NCBI GenBank assembly: GCA_964502735.1
Contig: CAZCYD010000017.1
Span: forward strand, 1-48,377
Direction of reading: 5' to 3'
DNA: 48,377 nucleotides
DNA from: JACKAN01 sp964502735
Lineage (GTDB): Bacteria > Bdellovibrionota > Bdellovibrionia > Bdellovibrionales > UBA1609
In this document: piece by piece, positions 36,218 to 44,481 of the stretch
Layout: each line of letters starts with the position of its first letter
Numbering within the stretch: the stretch's first letter is position 1
The notes under the pieces: model-generated
What the model saw: only the letters and a program-made list of their open reading frames with translations
The model's database searches: none
What the model was told of the DNA's origin: nothing
Made by a program: the position numbers and the translations under genes

Positions 36218-36594
36218 TTCCCCTCCAAACCAAACCAAACCAAAATCTAATATTGTACTCATGTACTTAGCAAGTAGAATTTCAATATCATACATAATTT
36301 TAAACCGTGAACGCCAATACCCAGAAATGTTCTGCACCCCCTATTTTTTTCATCCTATTAAAAATAGAGAATGCAGATTGCTAAAATCTGAAGTGACAAT
36401 TTTCAGACTTCAAGAGAGTTTTATTAGACTTATTACAGACCATAGAAGTTCGTCAGTTGAGCTAATACAGCAAATTAGCTCAGCTCAATGGCTTTTTTTA
36501 TAGGGCATAACCTTTGCTAGAAGATTGTTCAATTACCTCACTTTAATGAGCCCTCAGGACTTGCTAAAGTTGAAGTAAAAAAGGAGTTCGTTCT
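36218..36594. other. 377-bp gap with a pentanucleotide repeat and a terminator-like hairpin
   Basis: Next to the esterase ribosome site are four copies of TTTGG (minus strand; about 36225-36244). At 36460-36484, TGAGCTAA and TTAGCTCA form a perfect 8-bp stem with a 9-base loop, followed after nine bases by T7 on the plus strand. This looks like an intrinsic terminator, but no plus-strand gene or clear small RNA was identified before it. Confidence 0.5.
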
Positions 36595-37398
36595 ATGAAT
36601 TCAATACCTTTACTTTTAGTCATTTCATTTTCTTTTTTCTTAATCAGTTTCGATAGCTTAGCACGAGAGACCGTTATTTCACCACAGACAGCCCCCTCTT
36701 TGAAGCCTTTTCAGAGACCCCTAAACCTACAACCCTTGGGGTATTCAATTCCTGGAGCTAAAGGTGCCACTCCTAAGCATCAGAGCCTAGAGACCTGGGC
36801 TACGGATAGACTCGAAAAAGGATTAAGCTCAAATATAGCCCCAAATATAACTTTATTTGAACCCGGTATATTATCTGAAAGCCTTTTTGTAGCAGAAATA
36901 CAAGGAGGTTCAACAGTTAGAGAAGCCTTAAATACAATTTTAAGTAGAATAGAAAACAAACACATGGGGCACTTCATAATAGAATCTCGTAATGTCAGAA
37001 AAAGTTTAGATTTAGAATTGATTCTAATGATTGCATCATTAGACGGAGTTCCAGAAGAAGTTAGCAAAGAAGAATGTCGCAGCCAATGCAAAGTGAGTAT
37101 GCATGAGGAATCTTCAAGCTCTATAGTCAATTTCATGAATGAGATCGGGATCATCAACCATGACCACTATCATCCACATAAGACGATTGAACAGCGCAGA
37201 GAGCTTCTCAGATCGTTATTTACATTTGCTACAGGAGAGGCCGTCACAACCCTTGATGTGACCAATATGGAAACAGCACTTAAGTTAATTAAAGAATATA
37301 ATAAAAACTCCTTTAAGCTCTCCTCAAGAGCCGACGCTTGGGCCAAAGCTCTTCAGAAGTTCACTAGCAAGCCAACTAATTGCGAAGTACTTTTATAG
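36595..37398 (+). CDS. Secreted protein of unknown function
   Basis: 267 aa. It has a clear signal peptide (IPLLLVISFSFFLISFDSLA) and a mature protein of alpha-helical character with ERLEKG-like and HGHFI-type polar segments, two cysteines in KEECRSQCKVS and one near the C-terminus (PTNCEVLL). No domain is recognised. The ATG has AAAGGAG at good spacing. It is probably monocistronic, and the 189-bp gap after it holds no gene. The cysteines would suit the disulfide system encoded at 5.9 kb. Confidence 0.75.
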   Translation: MNSIPLLLVISFSFFLISFDSLARETVISPQTAPSLKPFQRPLNLQPLGYSIPGAKGATPKHQSLETWATDRLEKGLSSNIAPNITLFEPGILSESLFVAEIQGGSTVREALNTILSRIENKHMGHFIIESRNVRKSLDLELILMIASLDGVPEEVSKEECRSQCKVSMHEESSSSIVNFMNEIGIINHDHYHPHKTIEQRRELLRSLFTFATGEAVTTLDVTNMETALKLIKEYNKNSFKLSSRADAWAKALQKFTSKPTNCEVLL

Positions 37399-37587
37399 CC
37401 ACCAAAAAATAAACTTTGCCCCGCCACTTGATTGCGACCCTGAAGGCCAAAAAATACCGACTGTGGGAAGTCGATGACTCAATCATCAAGCAGAACTCAG
37501 GTTCCATATAGGGTATTTACTTTAGATACTTTCACTCCAATTAAATAAATTGGCAGAATAGAAAATGTTCGATATACAAGGTTAGAA

Positions 37588-38751
37588 ATGCCCAGTGTTA
37601 TCTCAAATCTATTTGCTCAGATTGGAAGCCTCGGTTTGGCTCTAGTTTTTGTTCTTTGCATCCGCTCCACATGGCTGGATCGTGCTTTCAAAGGATTGCA
37701 CCGTGTTTACCGAACTCACCACTGGGTAGCCTTGGTGAGCCTCCTTTTTATTTTTGCCCATGCCTTCATAGAGACATCTACCTTTGGCTTTACTTTAGAC
37801 ACTTTAAATTTGTATATTGACGAATTCGACTTGCTTGCCGGATGGATATCGCTATTGATGTACTCAGTTGTTGTCTTCTTTTCTAAAAAACGAAAATGGC
37901 CACATCGTATTTGGACTAGAGTTCACCTGCTTTCACTTCCGGCCTGGCTACTCGGCAGCTACCATATTATTAGACTCCTGACTCCGGGCTTATCACAGAT
38001 TGTAGGTTATACGACTCTGACTTTAGGAACCCTTGCCATTATTCGCTCGCAAATTTTGCCCAGAACTCGATTTTGGGGCGTACCATACAAAATCAAAAAC
38101 ATTCAAAACCTCAACTACCAGGTTTGCGAACTAACCCTCCAAGCTTTAAAGGCTAAAAAAGCTATCTGCGCACAAAGACCTGCGCAGTATTTTTACTTGA
38201 GGTTTAACTCCGAGGAGCAATCCAGGGCCTGGCACCCTTTTACTTGTCTATCTAAACCTGGAGATAATGAGTTGGTCTTTGCCATTAAAGCCCTCGGCAA
38301 AGATACACGAGTTGTTCGCGGCATGATTCTCAATCAAAAGGTTGATGTAATAGGACCTTTTGGACGCCTACCCTTAAAACAAAGAAAAAAGGAGGCTTGG
38401 TTTGTCGGCGGCATTGGGGCAACTCCCCTTCTCGCCGCATCTAGGAGGGTTAATTTTGGCACACTTCCCGTACGCATTCTACATGCTGTAGACAAATTAG
38501 AGGACCAAATCTACCTCCAACAGTGGACGAACCTCAAAAAGCAACACTCGACTGTAAGCTACCAACTATGGGTGACTCATGATCGCGGATATGTAAATAT
38601 CGAGGCCGTCAACCAGATGTTAAAGGATTTTGAAATGGTACAATTTTATATAGCCGGACCAGACCCTTTTATTGCTCATATTCGCAATTTGCTAAAACTA
38701 TGTGGAGTGAACAAAGACGATATTTACACGGAGGAGTTCGTTCGATTATGA
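37588..38751 (+). CDS. Ferric-reductase-like membrane flavocytochrome
   Basis: 387 aa. The N-terminal half has about six spans, with histidines placed as in haem-binding ferric reductase/NOX domains (RTHHWVALVSLLFIFAHAF, WTRVHLLSLPAWLLGSYH). The C-terminal half is a FAD/NAD(P)H ferredoxin-reductase module: the flavin motif WHPFTCLS, the nucleotide motif VGGIGATPLLAA and a terminal EEFVRL. It would move electrons from NAD(P)H across the membrane. It is first of a three-gene unit, overlapping the cytochrome b5-like gene by 4 bp. Confidence 0.88.
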   Translation: MPSVISNLFAQIGSLGLALVFVLCIRSTWLDRAFKGLHRVYRTHHWVALVSLLFIFAHAFIETSTFGFTLDTLNLYIDEFDLLAGWISLLMYSVVVFFSKKRKWPHRIWTRVHLLSLPAWLLGSYHIIRLLTPGLSQIVGYTTLTLGTLAIIRSQILPRTRFWGVPYKIKNIQNLNYQVCELTLQALKAKKAICAQRPAQYFYLRFNSEEQSRAWHPFTCLSKPGDNELVFAIKALGKDTRVVRGMILNQKVDVIGPFGRLPLKQRKKEAWFVGGIGATPLLAASRRVNFGTLPVRILHAVDKLEDQIYLQQWTNLKKQHSTVSYQLWVTHDRGYVNIEAVNQMLKDFEMVQFYIAGPDPFIAHIRNLLKLCGVNKDDIYTEEFVRL

Positions 38752-39071
38752 AAAATTATATTTTTTTTATTTTAACTTTTATTTCTGCGATCACAATAAG
38801 TTTCCACTCCTACAGTGGGACAAAAAAATATAACCTTACAGACATCGGCCATCATAACACCTCCAAAAGCTGTTGGGTGATTGTAGATCAAGAAGTTTAC
38901 GATCTAACTGAATATTTACCAAACCACAAAAGGCACAATGTCAGTTTAGATGAATTCTGCGGAAAAGACGCTTCCATCGCCTGGCATACAAAGGGAGACA
39001 GTGGACGCCCTCATTCAAGAAAGTCTGCAATTTTATTAAAAAAATATAAAATTGGCGATACCAAACCTTGA
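38748..39071 (+). CDS. Secreted cytochrome b5-like haem protein
   Basis: 107 aa after choosing the ATG that overlaps the previous stop (ATGA). It has a signal peptide (YIFFILTFISAITISFHSYS), then a cytochrome b5-like domain: NLTDIGHHNTSKSCWVIVDQ, VYDLTEYLPNHKRH, and a second His region in GRPHSRKSA. The usual HPGG is replaced by NHKRH, so haem ligation should be tested. It probably accepts electrons from the flavocytochrome encoded just upstream. The following TVP38-like gene overlaps by 4 bp (TTGA). Confidence 0.8.
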   Translation: MKNYIFFILTFISAITISFHSYSGTKKYNLTDIGHHNTSKSCWVIVDQEVYDLTEYLPNHKRHNVSLDEFCGKDASIAWHTKGDSGRPHSRKSAILLKKYKIGDTKP

Positions 39072-39394
39072 AGCCAAAAACGTGGCATCCCCAAATGTTT
39101 AAAAAAATTATTTATATATCGTCGCCAGTTTTCGTTTTAACAACAATTTATATTGTAGTCAGTCAAGAGTACCTTTCTCTTCATTATGTCAAAGATCATT
39201 TTCATCTGATAAAACAATTCAATGAATCTTCTCACTCACTAGCTCTATTAATTTATGCATTAATATATATCGCAGTTTCAGCTCTTGCTATTCCTGGGGC
39301 TGCTGTCCTTACTTTACTTGGTGGAGCTTTATTTGGTCTTATCAAAGGAACTCTCATCGTTTCACTTGCCTCTAGATGGAGTGCCAGGCCCTAA
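39068..39394 (+). pseudogene. TVP38/TMEM64 (SNARE_assoc) membrane protein, truncated at a repeat
   Basis: 108 aa with a TTG start overlapping the cytochrome b5-like stop. It has an N-terminal span and then the beginning of a TVP38 core (LAIPGAAVLTLLGGALFGLI, GTLIVSLAS). It stops after the short non-homologous tail RWSARP. The last codons and the stop lie inside the 51-bp palindromic repeat, and about half of the expected domain is missing. I read it as a gene broken by repeat insertion or by recombination at the repeat. Confidence 0.75.
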
Positions 39395-39431
39395 TTTGCG
39401 GCGGAACGCAGCGCAAATTAGGGCCTGGCAC
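39381..39431 (+). repeat. 51-bp palindromic dispersed repeat, copy 1
   Basis: 20-bp perfect arms (GTGCCAGGCCCTAATTTGCG and its reverse complement) around an 11-base centre, GCGGAACGCAG. Copy 2 at 42545-42595 is its exact reverse complement over all 51 bp. It supplies the stops of both the truncated TVP38 gene and the ferredoxin reductase gene. It has REP-like character. Confidence 0.97.
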
Positions 39432-40563
39432 CCCCAGGGCTCTCGACTTCGATGTCGGATTCGGGGAAGCTCACACAGGCCAAGGCAAGCCCTTGCTTTT
39501 GCTCTTCTCTAGTCAATCCCGCATTGGTCAGCATTTTAAATTTTCCATTAATCCTACACTTACAGCTTCCGCAAACCCCTGCACGACAGGCATAGGGCAA
39601 TTGCTGACCTTGAGACTCCAAAAAGGTGAGAAGGTTTTTATTTCCTTTATATTCATATTTCTCTCCCAACCAACTGACCCAGACATGCTGCTCAGGAATT
39701 TGATTTTCATCAAAACTTTCGGGAGAAACAAACTTTTCCATGTGAATATTTTCTTCGGCAACAGACATCTCATCAAGAGCCTTTAGCATTGGATAGGTCA
39801 TCACATCCGGACCACAAATAAAAAATAACTGATCGCTGATGATCCCAAGTTTATCTCTAACAAAATCCATATTTAAAATCCCTTTATCACCGTTCCAGGT
39901 CGAATCATCTGAAAGTATGGGGTAATATTTAAAATGAGAATGCCTCTCAGACAAAAACTCAAAAAGTTTATGAAAAGCGAGATCTTCTCGTGTTCGAACT
40001 CCATAGAATAGTGTCATGTTAAATGGTCGAGCATTTTCTAGATTTGAATATATTATCGAAAGAATGGGCGTAATTCCAATCCCCCCCGCTACAAACACTC
40101 TGTCTTGTGTGGTTTCACCCTTGTCTACAAAGTTTCCACTAGGGGCAAAAGCTTTTATTTTGTCTCCTTTTTTTAATTTATGAAACCAAGTCGAGCCCCG
40201 ACCATTCGGAAGATGCTTGACAGAAATTTGCACAATATTCTTATTTTGTTCTAATGAGGATAAAGAATAAGATCGAGTAATACTCGGATCGCTATCAATT
40301 TGAAAACTTAAGAACTGACCTCCCCTAAAGGGAGGAAAGCTTTTTCCATTTGCTCTTACTAATTTAAAACTCTTAACGTTAGGAGTTTCAGTGATGATAT
40401 CTACAACTTTGAGATTCTCAGGTCCAGTCCATATACTCTCTTTGCCCTCAGGTTTTTTTTGTCCGCGCCTGTGAGAAATAAGTCTAAGGCTTAAAAGCAT
40501 AATAATAAAAAGGCTGAGCCCAGAAACTAAAAATAAAAGGCCTTTGTACTGCTCCTCACCCAT
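39418..40563 (-). CDS. Membrane-anchored ferredoxin reductase with C-terminal [2Fe-2S] ferredoxin
   Basis: 381 aa. An N-terminal span (GLLFLVSGLSLFIIMLLSL) leads into an FAD domain (GGQFLSFQI, ITRSYSLSS), an NAD domain (VFVAGGIGITPILSI, FFICGPDVM), and a plant-type ferredoxin with YACRAGVCGSCKCRI and the fourth Cys in LACVSFP. The start is ATG, sharing its A with the upstream TGA (TGATG). The C-terminal residues GGARP are encoded by the palindromic repeat, so the native end may have been altered. It is the last of three co-directional genes and probably links NAD(P)H to the NapH-like protein. Confidence 0.9.
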   Translation of the reverse strand: MGEEQYKGLLFLVSGLSLFIIMLLSLRLISHRRGQKKPEGKESIWTGPENLKVVDIITETPNVKSFKLVRANGKSFPPFRGGQFLSFQIDSDPSITRSYSLSSLEQNKNIVQISVKHLPNGRGSTWFHKLKKGDKIKAFAPSGNFVDKGETTQDRVFVAGGIGITPILSIIYSNLENARPFNMTLFYGVRTREDLAFHKLFEFLSERHSHFKYYPILSDDSTWNGDKGILNMDFVRDKLGIISDQLFFICGPDVMTYPMLKALDEMSVAEENIHMEKFVSPESFDENQIPEQHVWVSWLGEKYEYKGNKNLLTFLESQGQQLPYACRAGVCGSCKCRINGKFKMLTNAGLTREEQKQGLALACVSFPESDIEVESPGGARP

Positions 40564-41642
40564 CAAAAACGACTCTCTTTTTTTGGGTTAAGTACTTCTT
40601 GAAAGCTTAGAGCCTGTACAGGGCAAATATCAATACATCCGCCACAGCCAATGCATGGAGAATTTTGCAGTCCAAAACTGCCCTGTATAGGTTGCTTATC
40701 TTTGTGCGCATAACTGGCAACATCTATTCCCATTGGACATTGAGTCGTACACAAATTAAGTCCTTTGCACTTATCATTGGCGACGACCTGAAATTTTGAT
40801 TTTGCATACTTTCCATGCAATCTCATCATTCCTGCCAAGGGACAGCCATAGCGACACCATATTCGCGTACCTAAAAATGGATAGGCCCCTACTCCAATGA
40901 GCGCACCGAACATTAAATCAACAGCCAAATCTTGAAAAGCCCTCATGGAACTCACAAGATCTGGAGCCGTGATTATTTTCCAACCATGAAGAAATAAAAC
41001 TAAGCCAAAAACCACTGCGAAGGCAAGAAAAGCATACTGAAGCCATTCGAGCTGACGTGATTTAGAACTTCGAGGCGTGTGCTGAGTGACCCACCGATTA
41101 CCCCATTGAGTTACACCTACAGCTTCTGCCAAATTCCCGCAAGCGCAAAACCAAGAGCAATAACGTTTGCCAAAGAACCAAACAGATAAGGGAACCATAA
41201 TAAAGACATAGGCAAACCCCCAAAATGAAGTAAAGCCATTGTAAACATAAACGTAAGCATTTTTATTTAATGGCGAGTATGTGTCGGCAAAAAAAGGATT
41301 GTCTCCCATTAAGTAGGGCAAGTAAAAAGGAATCAGATAAAAGAAAATAAGTTGTGCAAAAAAAATACTGATAAACTTATTTTTTTGATAGGCACTAAGG
41401 GGCTTTGATTTATTTTTCCCGTAAGGGGTTTTGCCTTTTAAAATAACTCTTGCACAAATAAAACAAACTAGCCCCGTATAGACAGAGTTGTACCAAAAAC
41501 TTGTTGATTTACCAAACCAGTAAAACATCCCCTCGACTTCAGATTCATCGACAAACCATGTGGGATATTTATATATTAAGTAAAAGCCAACAACTAAGGG
41601 CAAAAAAAGCCAAATAAAGATTTTTTCAGACAGGGTTCTCAA
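40563..41642 (-). CDS. NapH/NosR-like polyferredoxin membrane protein
   Basis: 359 aa with about five spans. The membrane part has the two CxxxC-type motifs of the NapH/CcoG group: YCSWFCACGN and IWCRYGCPLAG. The C-terminal cytoplasmic domain has two 4Fe-4S motifs, CKGLNLCTTQCP and CIGCGGCIDICP. It would carry electrons between a cytoplasmic donor and the membrane or quinone pool. The start is TTG one base after the DUF547 stop, and the stop overlaps the ferredoxin reductase start. The partner set suggests a membrane redox complex. Confidence 0.92.
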   Translation of the reverse strand: MRTLSEKIFIWLFLPLVVGFYLIYKYPTWFVDESEVEGMFYWFGKSTSFWYNSVYTGLVCFICARVILKGKTPYGKNKSKPLSAYQKNKFISIFFAQLIFFYLIPFYLPYLMGDNPFFADTYSPLNKNAYVYVYNGFTSFWGFAYVFIMVPLSVWFFGKRYCSWFCACGNLAEAVGVTQWGNRWVTQHTPRSSKSRQLEWLQYAFLAFAVVFGLVLFLHGWKIITAPDLVSSMRAFQDLAVDLMFGALIGVGAYPFLGTRIWCRYGCPLAGMMRLHGKYAKSKFQVVANDKCKGLNLCTTQCPMGIDVASYAHKDKQPIQGSFGLQNSPCIGCGGCIDICPVQALSFQEVLNPKKESRF

Positions 41643-41643
41643 G

Positions 41644-42414
41644 TCATTTGACCTCGTTTAAGCTCCAGTCATAATCTAGATAGTCGATTTTAACTTGGCT
41701 GGCAATTTCACGACTCAGTGACTGTTCAGTATATTGACTCACAACCTCTACAATGCCATTGCCCCACTTTTTAAAGTCATCTTTATACCAATGGAAAATT
41801 TTAGACAATTTCCATTGTTTACTCTGTGAATCGACTTGATTCCTCGACTTGTCCCGCAACCAAACTTTCATCTGATCATCTAGCTGTTTATCTAAGGACG
41901 AGGCCTGAAAGGCCTCGTTTCGCAAAGGTGGGCAAGAGATCGAGGCACAATTCACAGCAGCGTGAATTCTAAAATCTTTGAAGTGAGGCCTTAACCATTT
42001 ATGTTCAATGGGATCTAAAGATTTGATTTTACCATCAAGCAATGAAAAAAACTCCACACTCCATGGCTTAGTAAAAAAGCCTCCAATATTTTTTATCGAC
42101 TTCACCGGATACCTGTCCACAATGAGTTTAACAGTCAGGGCATTGTAGGCATTAATTAAGAATGCCATTTTTTCGTTTTTAGAAAAGGATTCGTAATCTG
42201 CATACTTAAGACTTTGGAGTTCTAAAAGGTATTGATTAAAAACATGATTTTTATCTTTGCCAGCGTCAGCCTTAAGTTTTTGATATTTTACTAATCCTTG
42301 AGAATTCTGATACTCCTTCAAAATGTTAGTCCACTTTGAGTGATTGTGATCGAATGACCACGCTGGAAAAGTAAAGAAGGATATAACAATAGAGCTCACA
42401 ATAAATGATCGCAC
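41644..42414 (-). CDS. Secreted DUF547 protein
   Basis: 256 aa. A signal peptide (FIVSSIVISFFTFPAWSF) precedes a DUF547 domain: AFLINAYNALTVKLIVDRYP, SLDPIEHKWLRPHFKDFRIH and AAVNCASISCPPLRNEAF, which contains the conserved Cys pair. DUF547 proteins are thought to be thiol-protease-fold proteins of unknown activity. The start is GTG with AGGGG upstream. It is first of the three-gene minus-strand redox unit and lies 130 bp from repeat copy 2. Confidence 0.9.
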   Translation of the reverse strand: MRSFIVSSIVISFFTFPAWSFDHNHSKWTNILKEYQNSQGLVKYQKLKADAGKDKNHVFNQYLLELQSLKYADYESFSKNEKMAFLINAYNALTVKLIVDRYPVKSIKNIGGFFTKPWSVEFFSLLDGKIKSLDPIEHKWLRPHFKDFRIHAAVNCASISCPPLRNEAFQASSLDKQLDDQMKVWLRDKSRNQVDSQSKQWKLSKIFHWYKDDFKKWGNGIVEVVSQYTEQSLSREIASQVKIDYLDYDWSLNEVK

Positions 42415-42524
42415 AGTTTAAACCCCTTATGTTTAGATTCTGCTTATGACTATCTAAATAATTGAACATGATATAGGGTCTATTGTCTATTGCGAACTGA
42501 ACTTTAGGCGAGCCAACTTTAGAG

Positions 42525-42541
42525 ATACCCAAATCCGCGGA
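42525..42541 (+). repeat. Half copy of the 44.7-kb palindrome
   Basis: ATACCCAAATCCGCGGA matches one arm of the palindrome at 44702-44749 (extended to 44752) in 16 of 17 positions. It lies three bases from the 51-bp repeat copy 2, so the two repeat families are adjacent here. Confidence 0.55.
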
Positions 42542-42544
42542 ATA

Positions 42545-42595
42545 GTGCCAGGCCCTAATTTGCGCTGCGTTCCGCCGCAAATTAGGGCCTGGCAC
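42545..42595 (-). repeat. 51-bp palindromic dispersed repeat, copy 2 (inverted)
   Basis: The same 20-bp arms as copy 1, with the centre CTGCGTTCCGC, the exact reverse complement of the copy 1 centre. The two copies, 3.1 kb apart, bound the DUF547, NapH-like and ferredoxin reductase genes as an inverted pair. Confidence 0.97.
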
Positions 42596-42624
42596 TCCCA
42601 CTGCCGACAGTCCCTCACGGGACT

Positions 42625-43482
42625 TCACTTCGTACTCCCGCAAGGCAAATCTAAAAAATTTATTTCATCTATTTTGCACTTTTCTGTTGCGGGAGGCTCG
42701 CACGGTATAGTGCGCGGAAACACATTGATATTAAGCTCAAAAACATCTGTCTTTTCTTCGCTCTCACTGAGAAAGAGACTCAGTCTTCTCATAAAGTCTT
42801 CGACGATTGGCTCCGACTGCTTAGCCCTTTTTACGCTAGTCGCAATAAGAGATACCACTCCCGATCGCCCAGGAAGACTTTTATCTAAGGCGAACTTCAT
42901 TCCATCAAGCCCCTGAACAACCCTCGCCTCTAAAAGCTCAAGTGAACAATTAGGATTGGATAGGTAGGTAACTTTCGGAACCTCCCATTTTCCCGTAGAA
43001 TTTTCAGATAAAATCCCCTTTTCTTTCATTCTATCCAAGGCTGACTGCACTCGCTCAAGAGGCTCACCCAATCTGCTTGCAATTTCAGAAACAGATTTGG
43101 GAGCCTCTCTTAACTTCAACAAACATAAAATGCCGTAGTAAAGCCAGTCGTAAATAAACTCCGAAGTATCTACAGTCGTTAACATTTCTGCCGTTTTGCG
43201 ATTTCGAGTAAAATCTTTAAGTCTATCGTACTGATTGTTCGTGTAAAAACACCTTTCCAAAATCTCCATATCGTCAGATGTCCATCCCAAAATTCGACCA
43301 AACTCTTTTGCCTTTTCAAAAGAAACATTGCGCTTATCTTTAAAAATCTCCGAAATAGCTGAACTCGCAACCCCAAGCTTTTTTGCAAAGGCCCGCAAGG
43401 AGTAGTGGTCATTTTTTATGCATATTTCATCAAAACTCTTTTTTAAAAGCCGTTTAACAACCTGCTGGGGATCTAAATGCAT
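42625..43482 (-). CDS. TIGR02147-family putative transcriptional regulator
   Basis: About 285 aa. An N-terminal Cro-like helix-turn-helix (YSLRAFAKKLGVASSAISEI, KDKRNVSFEKAKEFGRIL) precedes a domain with the WLYYGILCLLKLREAPKSVS-type segment and a winged-helix part (EIASRLGEPLERVQSALDRM, KGILSENSTGKWEV) typical of TIGR02147/DUF4423, a family strongly enriched in Bdellovibrio relatives. I use the ATG at 43482, which has AAGGA at good spacing. It is divergent from the methyltransferase gene and may regulate it. The C-terminal tail beyond the conserved VFPRTIPC is unusually long. Confidence 0.88.
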   Translation of the reverse strand: MHLDPQQVVKRLLKKSFDEICIKNDHYSLRAFAKKLGVASSAISEIFKDKRNVSFEKAKEFGRILGWTSDDMEILERCFYTNNQYDRLKDFTRNRKTAEMLTTVDTSEFIYDWLYYGILCLLKLREAPKSVSEIASRLGEPLERVQSALDRMKEKGILSENSTGKWEVPKVTYLSNPNCSLELLEARVVQGLDGMKFALDKSLPGRSGVVSLIATSVKRAKQSEPIVEDFMRRLSLFLSESEEKTDVFELNINVFPRTIPCEPPATEKCKIDEINFLDLPCGSTK

Positions 43483-43605
43483 ACCTATCCTTAAAGAAAT
43501 TGCTCCACGACGCATGGAGCACATAGAAGCACTTACTCTTCTCATATAAAATTTCTAATAGGAATTCAAGGCTCACTTGTTATCTTTAAAAAATCGAGGT
43601 TACTT

Positions 43606-44481
43606 TTGTCGCTCTTTAAACTCTCACGTTTAGCTTTTCGTGAAATAACTCTAAAGGCCAGCTCCCGCAGAGTTGCAGAACCTGAACTCATCATGGACAC
43701 CTATGCCAACGTGGAAACCTTTGCCCGCTACGGACAAAAAGACAGTCCTTTATTTATGTCTTATATCTATTACTGTGCACACATTAGCGAGGTCATCCGC
43801 CCAGGAGATACTGTTTTTGATCTTGGGTGTGGACCTGGAAATTTACTGGGCATGGTAGCCAAACTTCATCCTGAAACGAATTTTATTGGAGTTGATCTGT
43901 CGAGTTCCATGCTCAACCTTGCACAACAACATGTTGAAAGTTTAAACCTTAAAAACGTGGAACTTCTGACTGGAGACATCACTAAACTTCACTTTGCTAA
44001 AGACTTTTCTGCGGATGCCGTGATTTCAACCCTTTCATTTCATCACCTTCCCACATTTGAACACTTTGAGGCTGCATTTGCAGAGGCTTCACGAATTCTG
44101 AAACCACATGGTGGAATTTTCATTTCAGACTACGGACATTTAAAGCATGAGGACTCAATTAACTACTTTGCCCGTCAACACTCTAACCTTCAATCTGAAA
44201 TTCTTACTACAGACTACTTGAATTCACTAAGAGCAGCTTTTTTTCCTGAATCCTTCCACAAAGTGGTAAAAAAGTATCTTATGGGACAAGCCAAAGTGTA
44301 CACCTCACGTCCCCTTCCTATTATAATTAACGTAAAAAGCCCACGGCGCAACCCTATACCTCCTACTGTAAGTCGTGCACTTTCCGTCTACAAATCTTCT
44401 CTTTCACCTTCTTTGCTCCACGAACTCCATTTACTTACCTCCATTACTGCCCTTGGAGGCTTATTTACAAAATGGAGATGA
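43606..44481 (+). CDS. SAM-dependent class I methyltransferase
   Basis: 291 aa. Motif I is VFDLGCGPGNLLG, followed by FIGVDLSSSM, GDITKLHF, AVISTLSFHHLP and ASRILKPHGGIFISDYGHL. This pattern is usual for small-molecule or lipid methyltransferases of the UbiE/TcmP type. The N-terminal 40 residues are basic. The start is TTG with GAGGT five bases upstream. The target molecule cannot be inferred. It is divergent from the TIGR02147 regulator. Confidence 0.88.
   Translation: MSLFKLSRLAFREITLKASSRRVAEPELIMDTYANVETFARYGQKDSPLFMSYIYYCAHISEVIRPGDTVFDLGCGPGNLLGMVAKLHPETNFIGVDLSSSMLNLAQQHVESLNLKNVELLTGDITKLHFAKDFSADAVISTLSFHHLPTFEHFEAAFAEASRILKPHGGIFISDYGHLKHEDSINYFARQHSNLQSEILTTDYLNSLRAAFFPESFHKVVKKYLMGQAKVYTSRPLPIIINVKSPRRNPIPPTVSRALSVYKSSLSPSLLHELHLLTSITALGGLFTKWR

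Noticed and set aside
36144..36503. 119-codon plus-strand frame upstream of the secreted protein gene
   Set aside because: It overlaps the signal-peptide region of the esterase on the other strand, and its product looks like translated non-coding DNA.
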